DNA of 64,000 nucleotides from Paracoccus sp. SMMA_5_TC (lineage in GTDB: Bacteria > Pseudomonadota > Alphaproteobacteria > Rhodobacterales > Rhodobacteraceae), in the NCBI RefSeq assembly GCF_009696685.2, contig NZ_CP102355.1, positions 1,145,001 to 1,209,000 of the forward strand, written 5' to 3'. Below the pieces are notes generated by a model. The model ran no database searches and was not told the origin of the DNA. It worked only from the letters and a program-made list of their open reading frames with translations. The translations under genes were made by a program, and so were the position numbers. Shown piece after piece: positions 48,038 to 56,821 of the stretch. Numbering within the stretch: position 1 is the stretch's first letter; each line of letters opens with the position of its first letter.

Positions 48038-48748
48038 TCAGGCGCGCCCGCGCCAGATGTATTGCCCCGTCAGTGCCAGGATCCCCAACCCGGCCAGCGC
48101 CAGCACCGGCGCATTGGCCGGCGCCAGATTGGCCGCGATCACCCCGGTCAGCGCCCAGCCTACCGCCAGCGGATAGGCCCACTCCTGCGGCCGGCGCGCC
48201 TGCACCCACAGGGCCAGCGCCAGCACTGCGACCAGGGCGATCATTGCCGCCATCTGGCTTGAGACCAGCCCGTAGCCGCCCGCGACCACCGCCGTGGCCA
48301 CGCCGCTGGCGGCTGTCAGCCAGCCCGCATACAGCGCGACCGGTCGGCGCTGCCACCAGACATCGTTGGTGCCGCTGCGCAGAAAGGCTGCCAGCGCCCC
48401 GGCCAGCATGGCCAGGATCATCGCCGTGGCGATCACCGGCTGGCGGTTGGCGACGGCGATCCAGAAACAGCCGATCAGCAGGCTTGCGGCCAGCGGCCCG
48501 CGCATCGCCTGCCATTCCGGATCGCGCGCCCGCCGCCACAGGCCAAAGCCGGCGCCGGCGATCAGCCAGGCATAGATCAGCCCCCAGATGGAAAACGCCC
48601 AGCCGGCCGGCTGCACCGGCCAGCGTTGCTCGACCACGGGGAACTGCTGCGGGGTAAATCCGTTGAAGCCGTCGCTGAACAGCGGCGACAGGGCAAAGCC
48701 CAGCGCCAGGGCCAGCACCAGCAGGGCGGGGAAACGGTCGGTCATCAT
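48038..48748 (-). CDS. TspO/MBR-like tryptophan-rich membrane protein
   Basis: The 236-residue protein has six or seven helices. The start FPALLVLALALGFALSPLFSDGFNGFTPQQFPVVEQRWPVQPAGWAFSIWGLIYAWLIAGAGFGLW carries the TspO-family PAGWAFSIWGLIY pattern; tryptophans recur (NDVWWQRRPVALYAGWL). Proteins of this long type are usually annotated as tryptophan-rich sensory proteins, of unclear function. It starts inside the SDR stop codon and is the last gene of the six-gene overlapping chain. Confidence 0.85.
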   Translation of the reverse strand: MMTDRFPALLVLALALGFALSPLFSDGFNGFTPQQFPVVEQRWPVQPAGWAFSIWGLIYAWLIAGAGFGLWRRARDPEWQAMRGPLAASLLIGCFWIAVANRQPVIATAMILAMLAGALAAFLRSGTNDVWWQRRPVALYAGWLTAASGVATAVVAGGYGLVSSQMAAMIALVAVLALALWVQARRPQEWAYPLAVGWALTGVIAANLAPANAPVLALAGLGILALTGQYIWRGRA

Positions 48749-49464
48749 CGCACAAGCCTTCTGGTCAGGGGCAGCGACAGCCCATAGGGCAGTGCCGCCA
48801 GCAGTTTCAGCGCCAGGCTGAGGCGGGCTGGAAAATGCACCTCGAACCCTCGGCGGTCCAGCCCGCGCAGGATATGGGCGGCGGCTTGCTCGGGCTCGAG
48901 GATGCCGGGCATTTCGAAATCGTTGCGGGCGGTCATGCGGGTGCGAACAAAGCCCGGGCAGATCAGCCGCACATCGACCGCGCCCGCCAGCTCCGCGCGC
49001 AGGCTTTCGGCCAGGTTGATGACGCCGGCCTTGGTCGCGGAATAGATCTGGCCCTGCGGCAGGCCCAGGTAACCGGCGATCGATCCGGTCAGCGCCAGTT
49101 GCCCGCGCGGTCGCAGCAGCGGCACTGACGCCTGGGCAAAGATCAGCGTGCCGGTCAGGTTCACCGTGACGATCTGTGCGGCGCGGACAGGGTCGGCCTG
49201 CATCGCCTGGCCCGGATCGTAAAGCGCCGCCAGCGTCAGCGCCCGGTCCAGAGGCTGGCCGATCCGGCCGGCAGCCTCGGCCAGGGCCGCGGCGTCGGTG
49301 GTATCGACGGGCAGGGCGGTCGCGCCCAGCTCGTCGGCCAGCCGCCGCAGCGGCTCGGGATTGCGCGCCGACAGGTATAGCCGCGCCCCGCGCCGGGCAT
49401 AGGCACGCGCCACAGCCCCGCCGATGCCTTCGGATGCCCCCATGATCCAGATGGTTTCGCTCAT
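48745..49464 (-). CDS. Short-chain dehydrogenase
   Basis: The 239-residue SDR reads ETIWIMGASEGIGGAVARAYARRGARLYLSARN at the start, LALTGSIAGYLGLPQGQIYSATKAGVINLAESLRAEL with Ser and Tyr-x3-Lys, and VDVRLICPGFVRTRMTARNDFEMPGILEPEQAA. The C-terminal half resembles SDRs encoded next to flavoprotein/DUF1365/CFA genes. It overlaps the MFS gene stop and the TspO-like start by 4 bases. The substrate is presumably a lipid intermediate, by context only. Confidence 0.9.
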   Translation of the reverse strand: MSETIWIMGASEGIGGAVARAYARRGARLYLSARNPEPLRRLADELGATALPVDTTDAAALAEAAGRIGQPLDRALTLAALYDPGQAMQADPVRAAQIVTVNLTGTLIFAQASVPLLRPRGQLALTGSIAGYLGLPQGQIYSATKAGVINLAESLRAELAGAVDVRLICPGFVRTRMTARNDFEMPGILEPEQAAAHILRGLDRRGFEVHFPARLSLALKLLAALPYGLSLPLTRRLVR

Positions 49465-50711
49465 ATCCTTCCCCGACGATGGTTGACGAACAACAGCACC
49501 ACCGCCAGCCCGCGCAGCGCCAGCGGCAGGGCCGCATAGAGGATCAGCAGCAGGCGCAGCGCCTCGGGGCTGTTGGGTTGGGCCGGGCGAAAGCCCGCCA
49601 GCTGAAGCAGCGGCAGCGCCAGCGCCCCGGCCAGGGCCAGCGCCGCCTTGGTCAGAAAGCCCAGCAGAGCAAAGGCGCGGGCGGCGGCATGGCGCGCGCC
49701 CGCGGCCTCGATCCGGGCGAACAGGATCGCGGGCGGCAACACCAGATCGGCCCCGAAGCAGAACCCGGTCAGCAGGCAGATGGCCAGGAATTCCGTGCCC
49801 TCGCCCGGGCCAAGCCGCAGGCAAAAGGCAAAAGCCGCCATCGACAGGATCAGAGCCGCGATCCAGACCGGCACCGCGCCCCAACGCGCCGCCAGCCATC
49901 CCGCCGCCAGCGTGCCGGGCAGCGCGGCGAGGAAATAGGTCAGCAGGAACAGCCCCGCCAGATCCGGCAGCCCCAGCAGGTCGCGCACCAGCATCAGGAT
50001 CAGTGCCGCGGGCAGCGCCGCCGACAGCAGCACCGGCAACACCGCCAGGTAAAACGGGCGCAGCCTGTCCCAGGCGATGGGCGCCGGCGCTGCCATGGCC
50101 TCGGCCGCGGGTCGTGTGCGGCGATACCAGCGCGCGAATACCGGCACCGCGAACATCAACAGCACCGCCAGCAGCCCCGCCATCACTGCCAGCGCCGGCC
50201 CGCGCCCGATCCAGGGGGCCAAGGCCGCAGGCAGCACCACCGCCAGCACCAGCCCGGCCAGGCCAAAGGCCTCGCGCATGGCGCTGATGCGGGCGCGCAG
50301 CCCGGCCTCGGGCCGCCAGGCACCGCCAAGCGTCAGCAGGTTGACCGAAACCAGGCTGTGGCCCAGGCTGGCCAGCGCCATCGCCGCCGCAAACCAGGTC
50401 AGCCGTGCGCCAGCCGGCGGCAGGAACAGCGCCAGCACCCCCAGCGCCAGTGCCGCCGCCCCCAAGACCACCCAGGCAAGCCGCGCCCGCGGCCAGCGAT
50501 CGCTGAGCCAGCCCGCCAGCGGATCAAGACCGGCATCCAGCAGCCGCAGCCCGGCCAGCGTCAACCCCAGCGCCGCCAGCGGCAGGCCGAGGTCGGCGGC
50601 ATAGAAATCCGGCGCATGGACGTAAAGCGGCAGCCCCCCGAATGCCAGCGGCAGTGCCAGCAGCCCATAGCCTGCCATGCTGCGCGCGGTGGGCGCCGCG
50701 CCGCTAGCCAT
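49461..50711 (-). CDS. MFS transporter, GPH sugar/cation symporter type
   Basis: The 416-residue protein has twelve predicted helices. YGLLALPLAFGGLPLYVHAPDFYAADLGLPLAALGL at the start, LDAGLDPLAGWLSDRWPRARLAWVVLG in the first cytoplasmic loop and ALGFLTKAALALAGALALPLLQ are typical of the MFS_2/melibiose-carrier-like group. The ATG at 50711 overlaps the CFA gene by 8 bases. The substrate cannot be told; its place in a lipid-modification operon is the interesting part. Confidence 0.88.
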   Translation of the reverse strand: MASGAAPTARSMAGYGLLALPLAFGGLPLYVHAPDFYAADLGLPLAALGLTLAGLRLLDAGLDPLAGWLSDRWPRARLAWVVLGAAALALGVLALFLPPAGARLTWFAAAMALASLGHSLVSVNLLTLGGAWRPEAGLRARISAMREAFGLAGLVLAVVLPAALAPWIGRGPALAVMAGLLAVLLMFAVPVFARWYRRTRPAAEAMAAPAPIAWDRLRPFYLAVLPVLLSAALPAALILMLVRDLLGLPDLAGLFLLTYFLAALPGTLAAGWLAARWGAVPVWIAALILSMAAFAFCLRLGPGEGTEFLAICLLTGFCFGADLVLPPAILFARIEAAGARHAAARAFALLGFLTKAALALAGALALPLLQLAGFRPAQPNSPEALRLLLILYAALPLALRGLAVVLLFVNHRRGRI

Positions 50712-51861
50712 GCGCCAGCCGGTATTGGACCACATCGGTGCGCGACACGGTGAAGGCGGCGGCGCAGGCCGCCAGATAAAAGCGCCAGACGCGAATGAAG
50801 GCCTCGTCAAAGCCCATGGCCAGCACCTCGGCCCGGCGCGCATCAAAGCGCTGCAACCAGTCCCCCAGGGTGCGGGCGTAATCGGCGCCGAAGCCGAAGG
50901 CGTCCTCGATGCGCAGGCCGGCCCGTTTGGCCTCGGCGCGGAAGCGGCTGTCCGAGGGCAGCATGCCGCCGGGAAAGATGAAGCTGCGGATCATGTCGCC
51001 GCCGCTGCGATAGCGGTCGAAATAGCGATCGGCGATGGTGATGGTCTGGATCATGGCGCGGCCGCCTTCCGCCAGCAGCTCGCGCAGCTTGCGGAAATAG
51101 ACCGGCCAGAACCTCTCGCCCACCGCCTCGAACATCTCGATCGACACGATATGGTCGAAGCGGCCGGTTTCGTCGCGATAATCCTGCAACGCGATTTCGG
51201 CCCCATCGCCCAGGCGGTCGCGCGCATAGCTGGCCTGGGCCTGCGACAGCGTCAGCCCCTTTGCGGCGAAATCGCCGCGTTCGAGCGCGCGGGCGGCAAA
51301 TCCGCCCCAGCCGCAGCCGATTTCCAAGAGCCGCCCCGAGGGCGCGGCCAGCCCGTCCAGGATCCGGTCGTATTTGCGCCGCTGCGCCGCCGCCAGATCA
51401 TCGCCCCCGGCATAAAGGGCGGATGAATAGGTCATGGTCTCGTCCAGCCACAGCCGGTAGAAATCATTGCCCAGATCGTAATGGGCGGCGATGTTGCGCC
51501 GTGCCCCGCGCCGGGTGTTGCGGTTCAGCAGATAAAGCAGCCGCACCGCCATGGCCTGCAATGGCCGGCCGTAGATATAGCGGTCCAGGACCTCTTCGTT
51601 GCGCAGGCCAAAGGTCAGCAGCGCGGTCAGGTCGGGGGTGTCGCACCAGCCGTCGCGATAGGCCTCGGTCAGGCCGATGTCGCCGCGTGCCGCCAGCGCG
51701 GTGATGGCCCGCCAGTCATGGACATGAAACTCGGCCCGCGGGCCAGGGCGGGGGGCGGAGAATTCGTGCCGGCTGCCGTCGGGCAGGCTCAGCAGGATCT
51801 GGCCGTCGCTGATCCGCTCCATTGTTTTCAGGAATTCGCTGCGCAGGCGTTGGTCAAACAT
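50704..51861 (-). CDS. Cyclopropane-fatty-acyl-phospholipid synthase-like methyltransferase
   Basis: The 385-residue SAM-dependent enzyme acts on unsaturated acyl chains of membrane lipids. Visible are RRNIAAHYDLGNDFYRLWLDETMTYSSALY, the SAM motif GRLLEIGCGWGGFAARALE, GLTLSQAQASYARDRL, DHIVSIEMFEAVGERFWPVYF, and FIFPGGMLPSDSRF. The C-terminus ends DVVQYRLAHG. Close homologues in Rhodobacter are methylases of the furan-fatty-acid route rather than true cyclopropane synthases, so the exact product is open. It overlaps DUF1365 and the MFS gene by 8 bases each. Confidence 0.93.
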   Translation of the reverse strand: MFDQRLRSEFLKTMERISDGQILLSLPDGSRHEFSAPRPGPRAEFHVHDWRAITALAARGDIGLTEAYRDGWCDTPDLTALLTFGLRNEEVLDRYIYGRPLQAMAVRLLYLLNRNTRRGARRNIAAHYDLGNDFYRLWLDETMTYSSALYAGGDDLAAAQRRKYDRILDGLAAPSGRLLEIGCGWGGFAARALERGDFAAKGLTLSQAQASYARDRLGDGAEIALQDYRDETGRFDHIVSIEMFEAVGERFWPVYFRKLRELLAEGGRAMIQTITIADRYFDRYRSGGDMIRSFIFPGGMLPSDSRFRAEAKRAGLRIEDAFGFGADYARTLGDWLQRFDARRAEVLAMGFDEAFIRVWRFYLAACAAAFTVSRTDVVQYRLAHG

Positions 51862-52648
51862 GATGCGGCCTTTCCCCCGTCAGGGCCTGGGACTGAACGG
51901 TATCGAGCTGGGCGGGCTTGCGGCGATAGGGCACACCACGCGCCGCCAGCCGCAGCGCGTGCCAGTGGATCAGCACCATGACCCGCTGGCATTGCAGCGG
52001 CCGGCGCAGCGCAGCGGCCCAGAAGTTGCCCCGGTTCAGCGGTCGGGCCGCGCCGGTCATGGCGGTCTGAAGGCGCGGCCGTCCCTGATCGTCCAGCCAG
52101 TCCACCCAGGCGCCGAACCGTCCCGGTCCGGGATCAAAGCGGAACACATAGCTTCCCGCGCGCGGCAGGAAGGGCGAGACATGGAACAGCTTGCGCCCCT
52201 GTAGCCGGTCGCCGGCGGCGATCGGGCGCAGATCGTCGTGGCGGCACAGGTAAAGATGACGTTCGCCGAAGGTGTTCGACACCTCGGCCAGAACGGCGCG
52301 CAGGCCCTGATCGTCGCGCGCCAGCCAGAAGCTGACCGGGTTGAAGCCGTAGCCGCAGCTGCGCGGCAGCGTCACCAGACTGACGCGGCAGGCCCCAAGG
52401 CCCAGCGGGTCGAGTTGCGCGCGGGCGAAATCGGCCAGGCTGCGGCCGTCGCGCCAGCCATAATCGCGCGCGCGCAGGTGCCAGAGCCCAGGCCGGTCCG
52501 GGCGCAGCGGCAGCGCGCCAACTTCCAGCAGGTCCAGCGGCAGCGCGGCATAGGTCAGCCGGTAACGGAACTGGCGCGCGACATCGCCGCTGCGGCGGTG
52601 CCAGACCGCGCAGTCGATCAGCGCGCCGTGCCACAAATCGGTGCTCAT
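51854..52648 (-). CDS. DUF1365 family protein
   Basis: The 264-residue protein has the DUF1365 pattern: DLWHGALIDCAVWHRRSGDVARQFRYRLTYAALPLDLLE, GLGACRVSLVTLPRSCGYGFNPVSFWLARDDQGLRAVLAEVSNTFGERHLY, KLFHVSPFLPRAGSYVFRFDPG, and TVMVLIHWHALRLA-like end. It is always found beside the flavoprotein and CFA genes; no activity has been proven that I know of. It overlaps both neighbours. Confidence 0.93.
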   Translation of the reverse strand: MSTDLWHGALIDCAVWHRRSGDVARQFRYRLTYAALPLDLLEVGALPLRPDRPGLWHLRARDYGWRDGRSLADFARAQLDPLGLGACRVSLVTLPRSCGYGFNPVSFWLARDDQGLRAVLAEVSNTFGERHLYLCRHDDLRPIAAGDRLQGRKLFHVSPFLPRAGSYVFRFDPGPGRFGAWVDWLDDQGRPRLQTAMTGAARPLNRGNFWAAALRRPLQCQRVMVLIHWHALRLAARGVPYRRKPAQLDTVQSQALTGERPHHV

Positions 52649-53937
52649 GCCATGACCCCGACCGTTTCGGCCCAGGGATCGGCCCCCAGCGGCCAGTCCA
52701 CTCCCAGGCTTTGGGCGACGCGCAATGCCGACAGCAGCCCGTCTTCGTGAAAACCGTAACGCGTCCAGGCGCCGCAGTAATGAATGCCGCCCCGTCCCTG
52801 AATCTGGGGCAAATCCGCCTGTGCCGCAATGGCTGCGGCGTCGAATTGCGGATGAGCCAGCCAGGTTTCGTCGTGAATGGCCTGCGGTTCGGTTTCGGGG
52901 TTCAGCGTCACGATCAGCGGTTGCGGGGTTTGCAGGTTCTGCAGCCGGTTCATCCAGTAGGACAGGCTGATCGGCTGGTCCTCGGGCAGGTTGTGATGAC
53001 GGGTGACAAAGTTCCACGATGCCCAGGCGGCGCGGCGGCGCGGCATCAGCGCGGGGTCCGAATGCAGCACCACCCGGTTCAGCTGCGTGCGCAGCGCCCC
53101 CAGGATCGCGCGTTCCTGCGCGTCGGCCCGGTCCAGCAGTGCCAGCGCCTGCGGGGCGTGCGTGGCCAGGATCACCCGGTCAAAGCTTTCGACGCCGCGA
53201 TCGGATACCACCTGTGGCCCCTGGGCGCCGCGCAGGATCGCCCGCACCGGACAGTTCAGCCGCACCTGCCCGCGCAACTGCCCCAGAATCGCCTGCACAT
53301 AACGCCGCGAGCCGCCCGTCACCGTCAGCCATTGCGGCTGACCCTTGACCGACAGCAGCCCGTGATTGTCGAAAAAGCGCACGAAGGTGCCCGCGGGAAA
53401 GTCCATCATGTCGCGCGCGGGCGTGGACCAGATCGCGCCCGAAATCGGCAACAGGAAGCGGTCGCGGAACTCTTGCCCCAGGCGCAGCCGCCCCAGCAAC
53501 TCGCCGATCGAGCCATCGTGCCGGTGATGGGCCGGCGCCTCGCGGAAAAAGCGCAGGATGTCGCGGATCAGCCGCCAGTGGCCGGCATCGACCAGGCACA
53601 TCGGCTGGGCAAACATCGCGCGGGTGGAAAAGGTGCCGTACTCGTAGCTGCCCCCGCCGAAGCTTGCGGAGAATGACATGTCGCTGGGTTCCAGCGCGAC
53701 GCCCAGATGATCCATCAGCGGCGCAAACAGCGGATAGGTGCGCCGGTTGCAGACGATGAAGCCCGTGTCCACATCGACGCCCAGCGCGCGCACGGTGCGG
53801 GCATGACCACCGGGTCGTGGCTCGGCCTCGAACAGGACGACATCGTGATGCGGGTCCAGAAGCCATGCGGCGCCCAGACCCGAAATGCCGCTGCCGATGA
53901 TCGCGATGCGCTGGCGCCTGTGGCCGTGCATGAACAT
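52645..53937 (-). CDS. FAD-dependent amine-oxidase-like oxidoreductase
   Basis: The 430-residue flavoprotein begins RQRIAIIGSGISGLGAAWLLDPHHDVVLFEAEPRPGGHARTV, a dinucleotide-binding fold, then DVDTGFIVCNRRTYPLFAPLMDHLGV, ISGAIWSTPARDMMDFPAGTFVRFFDNHGLL, VTGGSRRYVQAILGQL, VILATHAPQALALL, and the C-terminal GIHYCGAWTRYGFHEDGLLSALRVAQSLG. A member of this family is the desaturase of furan-fatty-acid synthesis in Rhodobacter, as I recall. It heads the six-gene overlapping chain and diverges from the ECF sigma gene with 154 bases between starts. Confidence 0.92.
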   Translation of the reverse strand: MFMHGHRRQRIAIIGSGISGLGAAWLLDPHHDVVLFEAEPRPGGHARTVRALGVDVDTGFIVCNRRTYPLFAPLMDHLGVALEPSDMSFSASFGGGSYEYGTFSTRAMFAQPMCLVDAGHWRLIRDILRFFREAPAHHRHDGSIGELLGRLRLGQEFRDRFLLPISGAIWSTPARDMMDFPAGTFVRFFDNHGLLSVKGQPQWLTVTGGSRRYVQAILGQLRGQVRLNCPVRAILRGAQGPQVVSDRGVESFDRVILATHAPQALALLDRADAQERAILGALRTQLNRVVLHSDPALMPRRRAAWASWNFVTRHHNLPEDQPISLSYWMNRLQNLQTPQPLIVTLNPETEPQAIHDETWLAHPQFDAAAIAAQADLPQIQGRGGIHYCGAWTRYGFHEDGLLSALRVAQSLGVDWPLGADPWAETVGVMA

Positions 53938-54091
53938 GTCTGCCCCCTTTCGTGTTGACCATAGTCACGGCTATGCCTCATGCAGGGTTGCGCATATCAC
54001 GGGTTTGTGAACTCTGTGACCGCCCATGGTGATGTTGCAGCCCGCCCCCGGCTGCGGCAAGTTCGCGTCCGAAAAGCGAGGTATTGCGTCG

Positions 54092-54637
54092 ATGACCACC
54101 CATCCGGCCGACCTGAACGACCTGCTGGGCCGAGTGGTCCTGCGTGACCGCGCCGCATTCCGCAATCTTTACGCCGCCGTTGCGCCGAAACTTTTCGGGC
54201 TGTGCCTTCGTATCCTCAAGGACAGACAAGAGGCAGAGGACGCCTTGCAGGAGGTTTTCGTCAAGATATGGCATAATGCCGACCGCTATCGGCCCGGGGT
54301 CGCCAGCCCGCAGGCCTGGTTGAACACGCTGGCGCGCAACCATGCCATCGACCTGTTGCGGGCGCGTCGGCCGGGCGGGGGGGATCTGTCCGAGGTCGAA
54401 GCCCTCGGCGATGCCGGCCAGACCCCCGAGGAATCGGCCATTACCCGGTCCGAAGGCCGCCGCATCGATCTGTGCCTGCACGAACTGCCCCCGCCCCGGG
54501 CCGAGGCGGTGCGCCGCGCCTATGTCGAGGGCGAAAGCTATCTGGAACTGGCCGAACGCTTTGCGATCCCGGTCAATACCTTGCGCAGCTGGCTGCGCCG
54601 CAGCCTGATCCAGCTGAGGGAGTGTCTGTCGCGATGA
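54092..54637 (+). CDS. ECF sigma factor (SigK-like)
   Basis: The 181-residue protein has region 2 (DRAAFRNLYAAVAPKLFGLCLRILKDRQEAEDALQEVFVKIWHNADRYRPGVASPQAWLNTLARNHAIDLLRARR) and region 4 (ELPPPRAEAVRRAYVEGESYLELAERFAIPVNTLRSWLRRSLIQLRECL), with the usual ECF spacing and no region 3. The region resembles the sigma-K/RskA-linked class. The start ATG 54092 follows AAGCGAGG; the TGA overlaps the next gene's ATG. It probably drives its own operon and the divergent lipid operon. Confidence 0.92.
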   Translation: MTTHPADLNDLLGRVVLRDRAAFRNLYAAVAPKLFGLCLRILKDRQEAEDALQEVFVKIWHNADRYRPGVASPQAWLNTLARNHAIDLLRARRPGGGDLSEVEALGDAGQTPEESAITRSEGRRIDLCLHELPPPRAEAVRRAYVEGESYLELAERFAIPVNTLRSWLRRSLIQLRECLSR

Positions 54638-55326
54638 CCGATCCCGCACGCCCCGAGCCCGATCCCACCGACATCGCCACGGCCGGCGAATATGTTCTGG
54701 GCACGCTACCCCTGGCTGAACGGTTGGCGTTCCAGCAGCGGCTGCTGGTCGAACCGGCGCTGGTCGCCGAAGTCACGCGCTGGCAGGCGCATTTCGATCC
54801 GATGGCGGAAGAGGTGCGGCCGGTGACGCCGCCGGCTTCCGTCTGGCGCGGGATCGAGGCGCGGCTGTTTCCGCCCGCCGTGGGGCAGGGGCAGGCGTCG
54901 TTCTGGCGCTGGCTGGCCTTCGGATCAAGCGCGGTGGCGGCGGTCTTTGCCGCGCTGGTGTGGCTGGGCCCGGTCGCCCCGCCCGCGTCCTCGCCGCTGT
55001 GGGTGTCGGACATGGTGTCGCAGGACGGCAGCGTGCGCCTGGCCGCGATCTATGACGAGGCGCGGGGCGAGATGCGGGTTTCGGTCGGGGGCAGCGCGCC
55101 GGCCAGCGGCCGAGATTACGAATTGTGGCTGATCCAGGGCGATCGGGCGCCGATCTCGCTGGGGGTGATGCCGCATCAGGGCCAGGCTGCCATGCCCATC
55201 GATCCGGCGCTGCGGGCGCTGGTGGCCAATGCGACGCTGGCGATCACCGACGAGCCGCAGGGCGGATCGCCCGCCGGCGTGGCGACAGGCCCCATCGTCG
55301 CCGCCGCGCCGCTGCGCCGGATCTAG
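54634..55326 (+). CDS. RskA-type anti-sigma factor
   Basis: The 230-residue membrane protein has an N-terminal cytoplasmic anti-sigma domain (DIATAGEYVLGTLPLAERLAFQQRLLVEPALVAEVTRWQAHFDPM), one helix (about 92-113, WLAFGSSAVAAVFAALVWLGP) and a periplasmic RskA domain (WVSDMVSQDGSVRLAAIYDEARGEMRVSVGGSAPASGRDYELWLIQGDRAPISLGVM). There is no zinc-binding His-x3-Cys-x2-Cys motif and no cupin domain, so it is not a ChrR homologue. Its ATG lies within the sigma gene's stop (ATGA), ensuring balanced synthesis. Confidence 0.92.
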   Translation: MTDPARPEPDPTDIATAGEYVLGTLPLAERLAFQQRLLVEPALVAEVTRWQAHFDPMAEEVRPVTPPASVWRGIEARLFPPAVGQGQASFWRWLAFGSSAVAAVFAALVWLGPVAPPASSPLWVSDMVSQDGSVRLAAIYDEARGEMRVSVGGSAPASGRDYELWLIQGDRAPISLGVMPHQGQAAMPIDPALRALVANATLAITDEPQGGSPAGVATGPIVAAAPLRRI

Positions 55327-55800
55327 CGACGGGAAAGCGGGTCGCCGGTCGGTCCGGCAAGTGTTGACATCTCGCTTTGGCCGTCTGCCGCCGGGCCAGT
55401 CGGATTCCGCGCGGATGGCTGGCCAGGGGCAGCCGGATGCAGGCGCGCGGTTGACGGCGTTCGAAACTTTCTGCGAGCAATCCGGCAGCGCAAGGGCCTG
55501 CTGCCCTCATCCGGGCCTCTTGCACGTGCGGAAGGTTTCGCGATGCCCGGCGCCTGGGGGGGGGCGCCATCGCTGACCACCCGCCCGGCGGCGCCGGCCT
55601 TGTGGATTGTCTGCAGTGCTGCCGGTCCCGCCGCCGCGCCGTCCGGGCCGCCAGCAGGTCAATCGATCGGACTGCGCTGGCGTCGCCATCCTTGAACGAT
55701 CCTGTCAGCTCAAGTCGCCCGGCTGAAAATCCGCGCCGGATCGCCCGCCACAAGGAAGCTTGCCTGCCGTCAGCGTCGCGCGATCGCCTTCGGCTGTGAA

Positions 55801-56081
55801 CTAGCCGCCGGACGCGGCGACCTTCATCGCCTTCATCCGGCAGGGCAGAAATCGCCTTGGAGTCACTTTCTTCTCGACAATCCTGTCCGCCAGATCGGGA
55901 CCGTTCAGGCGCAGGAATGCGGCAATGGATCGCGCATGTGCGCGCTTCGGATCCGGCGCGCGCCACCAAGAATATCGGCCAGTCTGGCGCGAGCATCATT
56001 GCTGGCTGCCGCTTCAGTGATGGCCCCGAACTGGCCGGCGCCGCTTTCCTGGAGAAACAAAGACATCTCGGTGATGGCCAT
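55801..56081 (-). pseudogene. Possible frameshifted small gene of unknown function
   Basis: On the minus strand an ATG at 56081 opens a frame reading AITEMSLFLQESGAGQFGAITEAAASN that stops at 55905. In another frame, from near the same place, a coding-looking run YSWWRAPDPKRAHARSIAAF, then LRLNGPDLADRIVEKKVTPR, continues to a stop at 55801. A single indel would join them into one polypeptide of about 93 residues. This could be a decayed gene, a sequencing error, or chance in GC-rich DNA. I do not recognise the family. The rest of 55327-56222 holds no gene I can support. Confidence 0.35.
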
Positions 56082-56222
56082 GCCAACGCGCCAGGCAGCC
56101 TATCCTGCCCGCGTTCAGCGCCCCGGCAATGCGGGCAAGCATGCACGCGGCATCACGGCACGGGGGCACCCTCATGCACAGCAAGCGGCCGGCCGGCGAG
56201 GCGCTGCCGGCCCCGCCCCCGT

Positions 56223-56756
56223 TTACGGATAGATGAAGATCGGCACCCCCGGTTGCAGCATGGCAAAGATCTCTTCCATCTCTTCGTCGGTAACGGCGAT
56301 GCAACCGGCGGTCCAGTCGCGGCGCTGCTGCACCAGCTTGCGGCCTTCGGGGCCAAGGCCGTGGATCATGATGTCGCCGCCGGGGCGCAGGCCCATCATC
56401 GCCGCCTGCGCCACGTCCTGGGCCGAGGGATAGGAAATGCCCACCGACAGGTGATAGCGGCTGGCTGGGTTCTTGCGGTCGATGAAATACATCCCCTCGG
56501 GCGTGCGACCGTCGCCCTCGAATCGCTTCGGGCCATTGGGATCCGTCCCAAGACCGATGTCGTAGCTTTTCAGCACCTGCCGGCCGCTGAGCAGATACAT
56601 GCGACGTTCGCCCTTCTTGACCACGACCTGGGTCACAGGCGGTCCGTGATAGGTCTTGAACTTGCTGGAGGACGGCTTGCTGCTGTCGCCGCCGCAACTT
56701 GCCACCAACGCGATGGCCACCACCGCGATCAAAGCGCGAATTGCCCGAATCATCAC
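56223..56756 (-). CDS. L,D-transpeptidase (YkuD) lipoprotein
   Basis: This periplasmic enzyme makes 3-3 peptidoglycan cross-links or anchors proteins. The 177 residues begin with a lipoprotein signal, lipobox VASC at Cys21, followed by a Ser/Lys-rich linker and the YkuD domain: TQVVVKKGERRMYLLSGRQVLKSYDIGLGTDPNGPKRFEGDGRTPEGMYFID, IMIHGLGPEGRKLVQQRRDWTAGCIAVTDEEMEEIF with the catalytic His and Cys. No peptidoglycan-binding module is present. It sits 65 bases after the RNA methyltransferase start, transcribed in the same direction. Confidence 0.94.
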   Translation of the reverse strand: MMIRAIRALIAVVAIALVASCGGDSSKPSSSKFKTYHGPPVTQVVVKKGERRMYLLSGRQVLKSYDIGLGTDPNGPKRFEGDGRTPEGMYFIDRKNPASRYHLSVGISYPSAQDVAQAAMMGLRPGGDIMIHGLGPEGRKLVQQRRDWTAGCIAVTDEEMEEIFAMLQPGVPIFIYP

Positions 56757-56821
56757 TGCCCTCTAGGCGCCTGAAGGCGCTGTTGATTTTCCCCACGATT
56801 AGCACATCGCGGGCAAATTCG

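Noticed and set aside
54634..55326. ChrR-type anti-sigma factor
   Set aside because: There is no zinc-binding His/Cys motif and no cupin domain; there is a membrane helix and an RskA domain instead.
55244..56146. 300-codon minus-strand frame after the anti-sigma gene
   Set aside because: It is Arg-rich, overlaps the 3' end of the anti-sigma gene and switches character along its length; only the 55801-56081 part shows protein-like stretches, and those lie in other frames.
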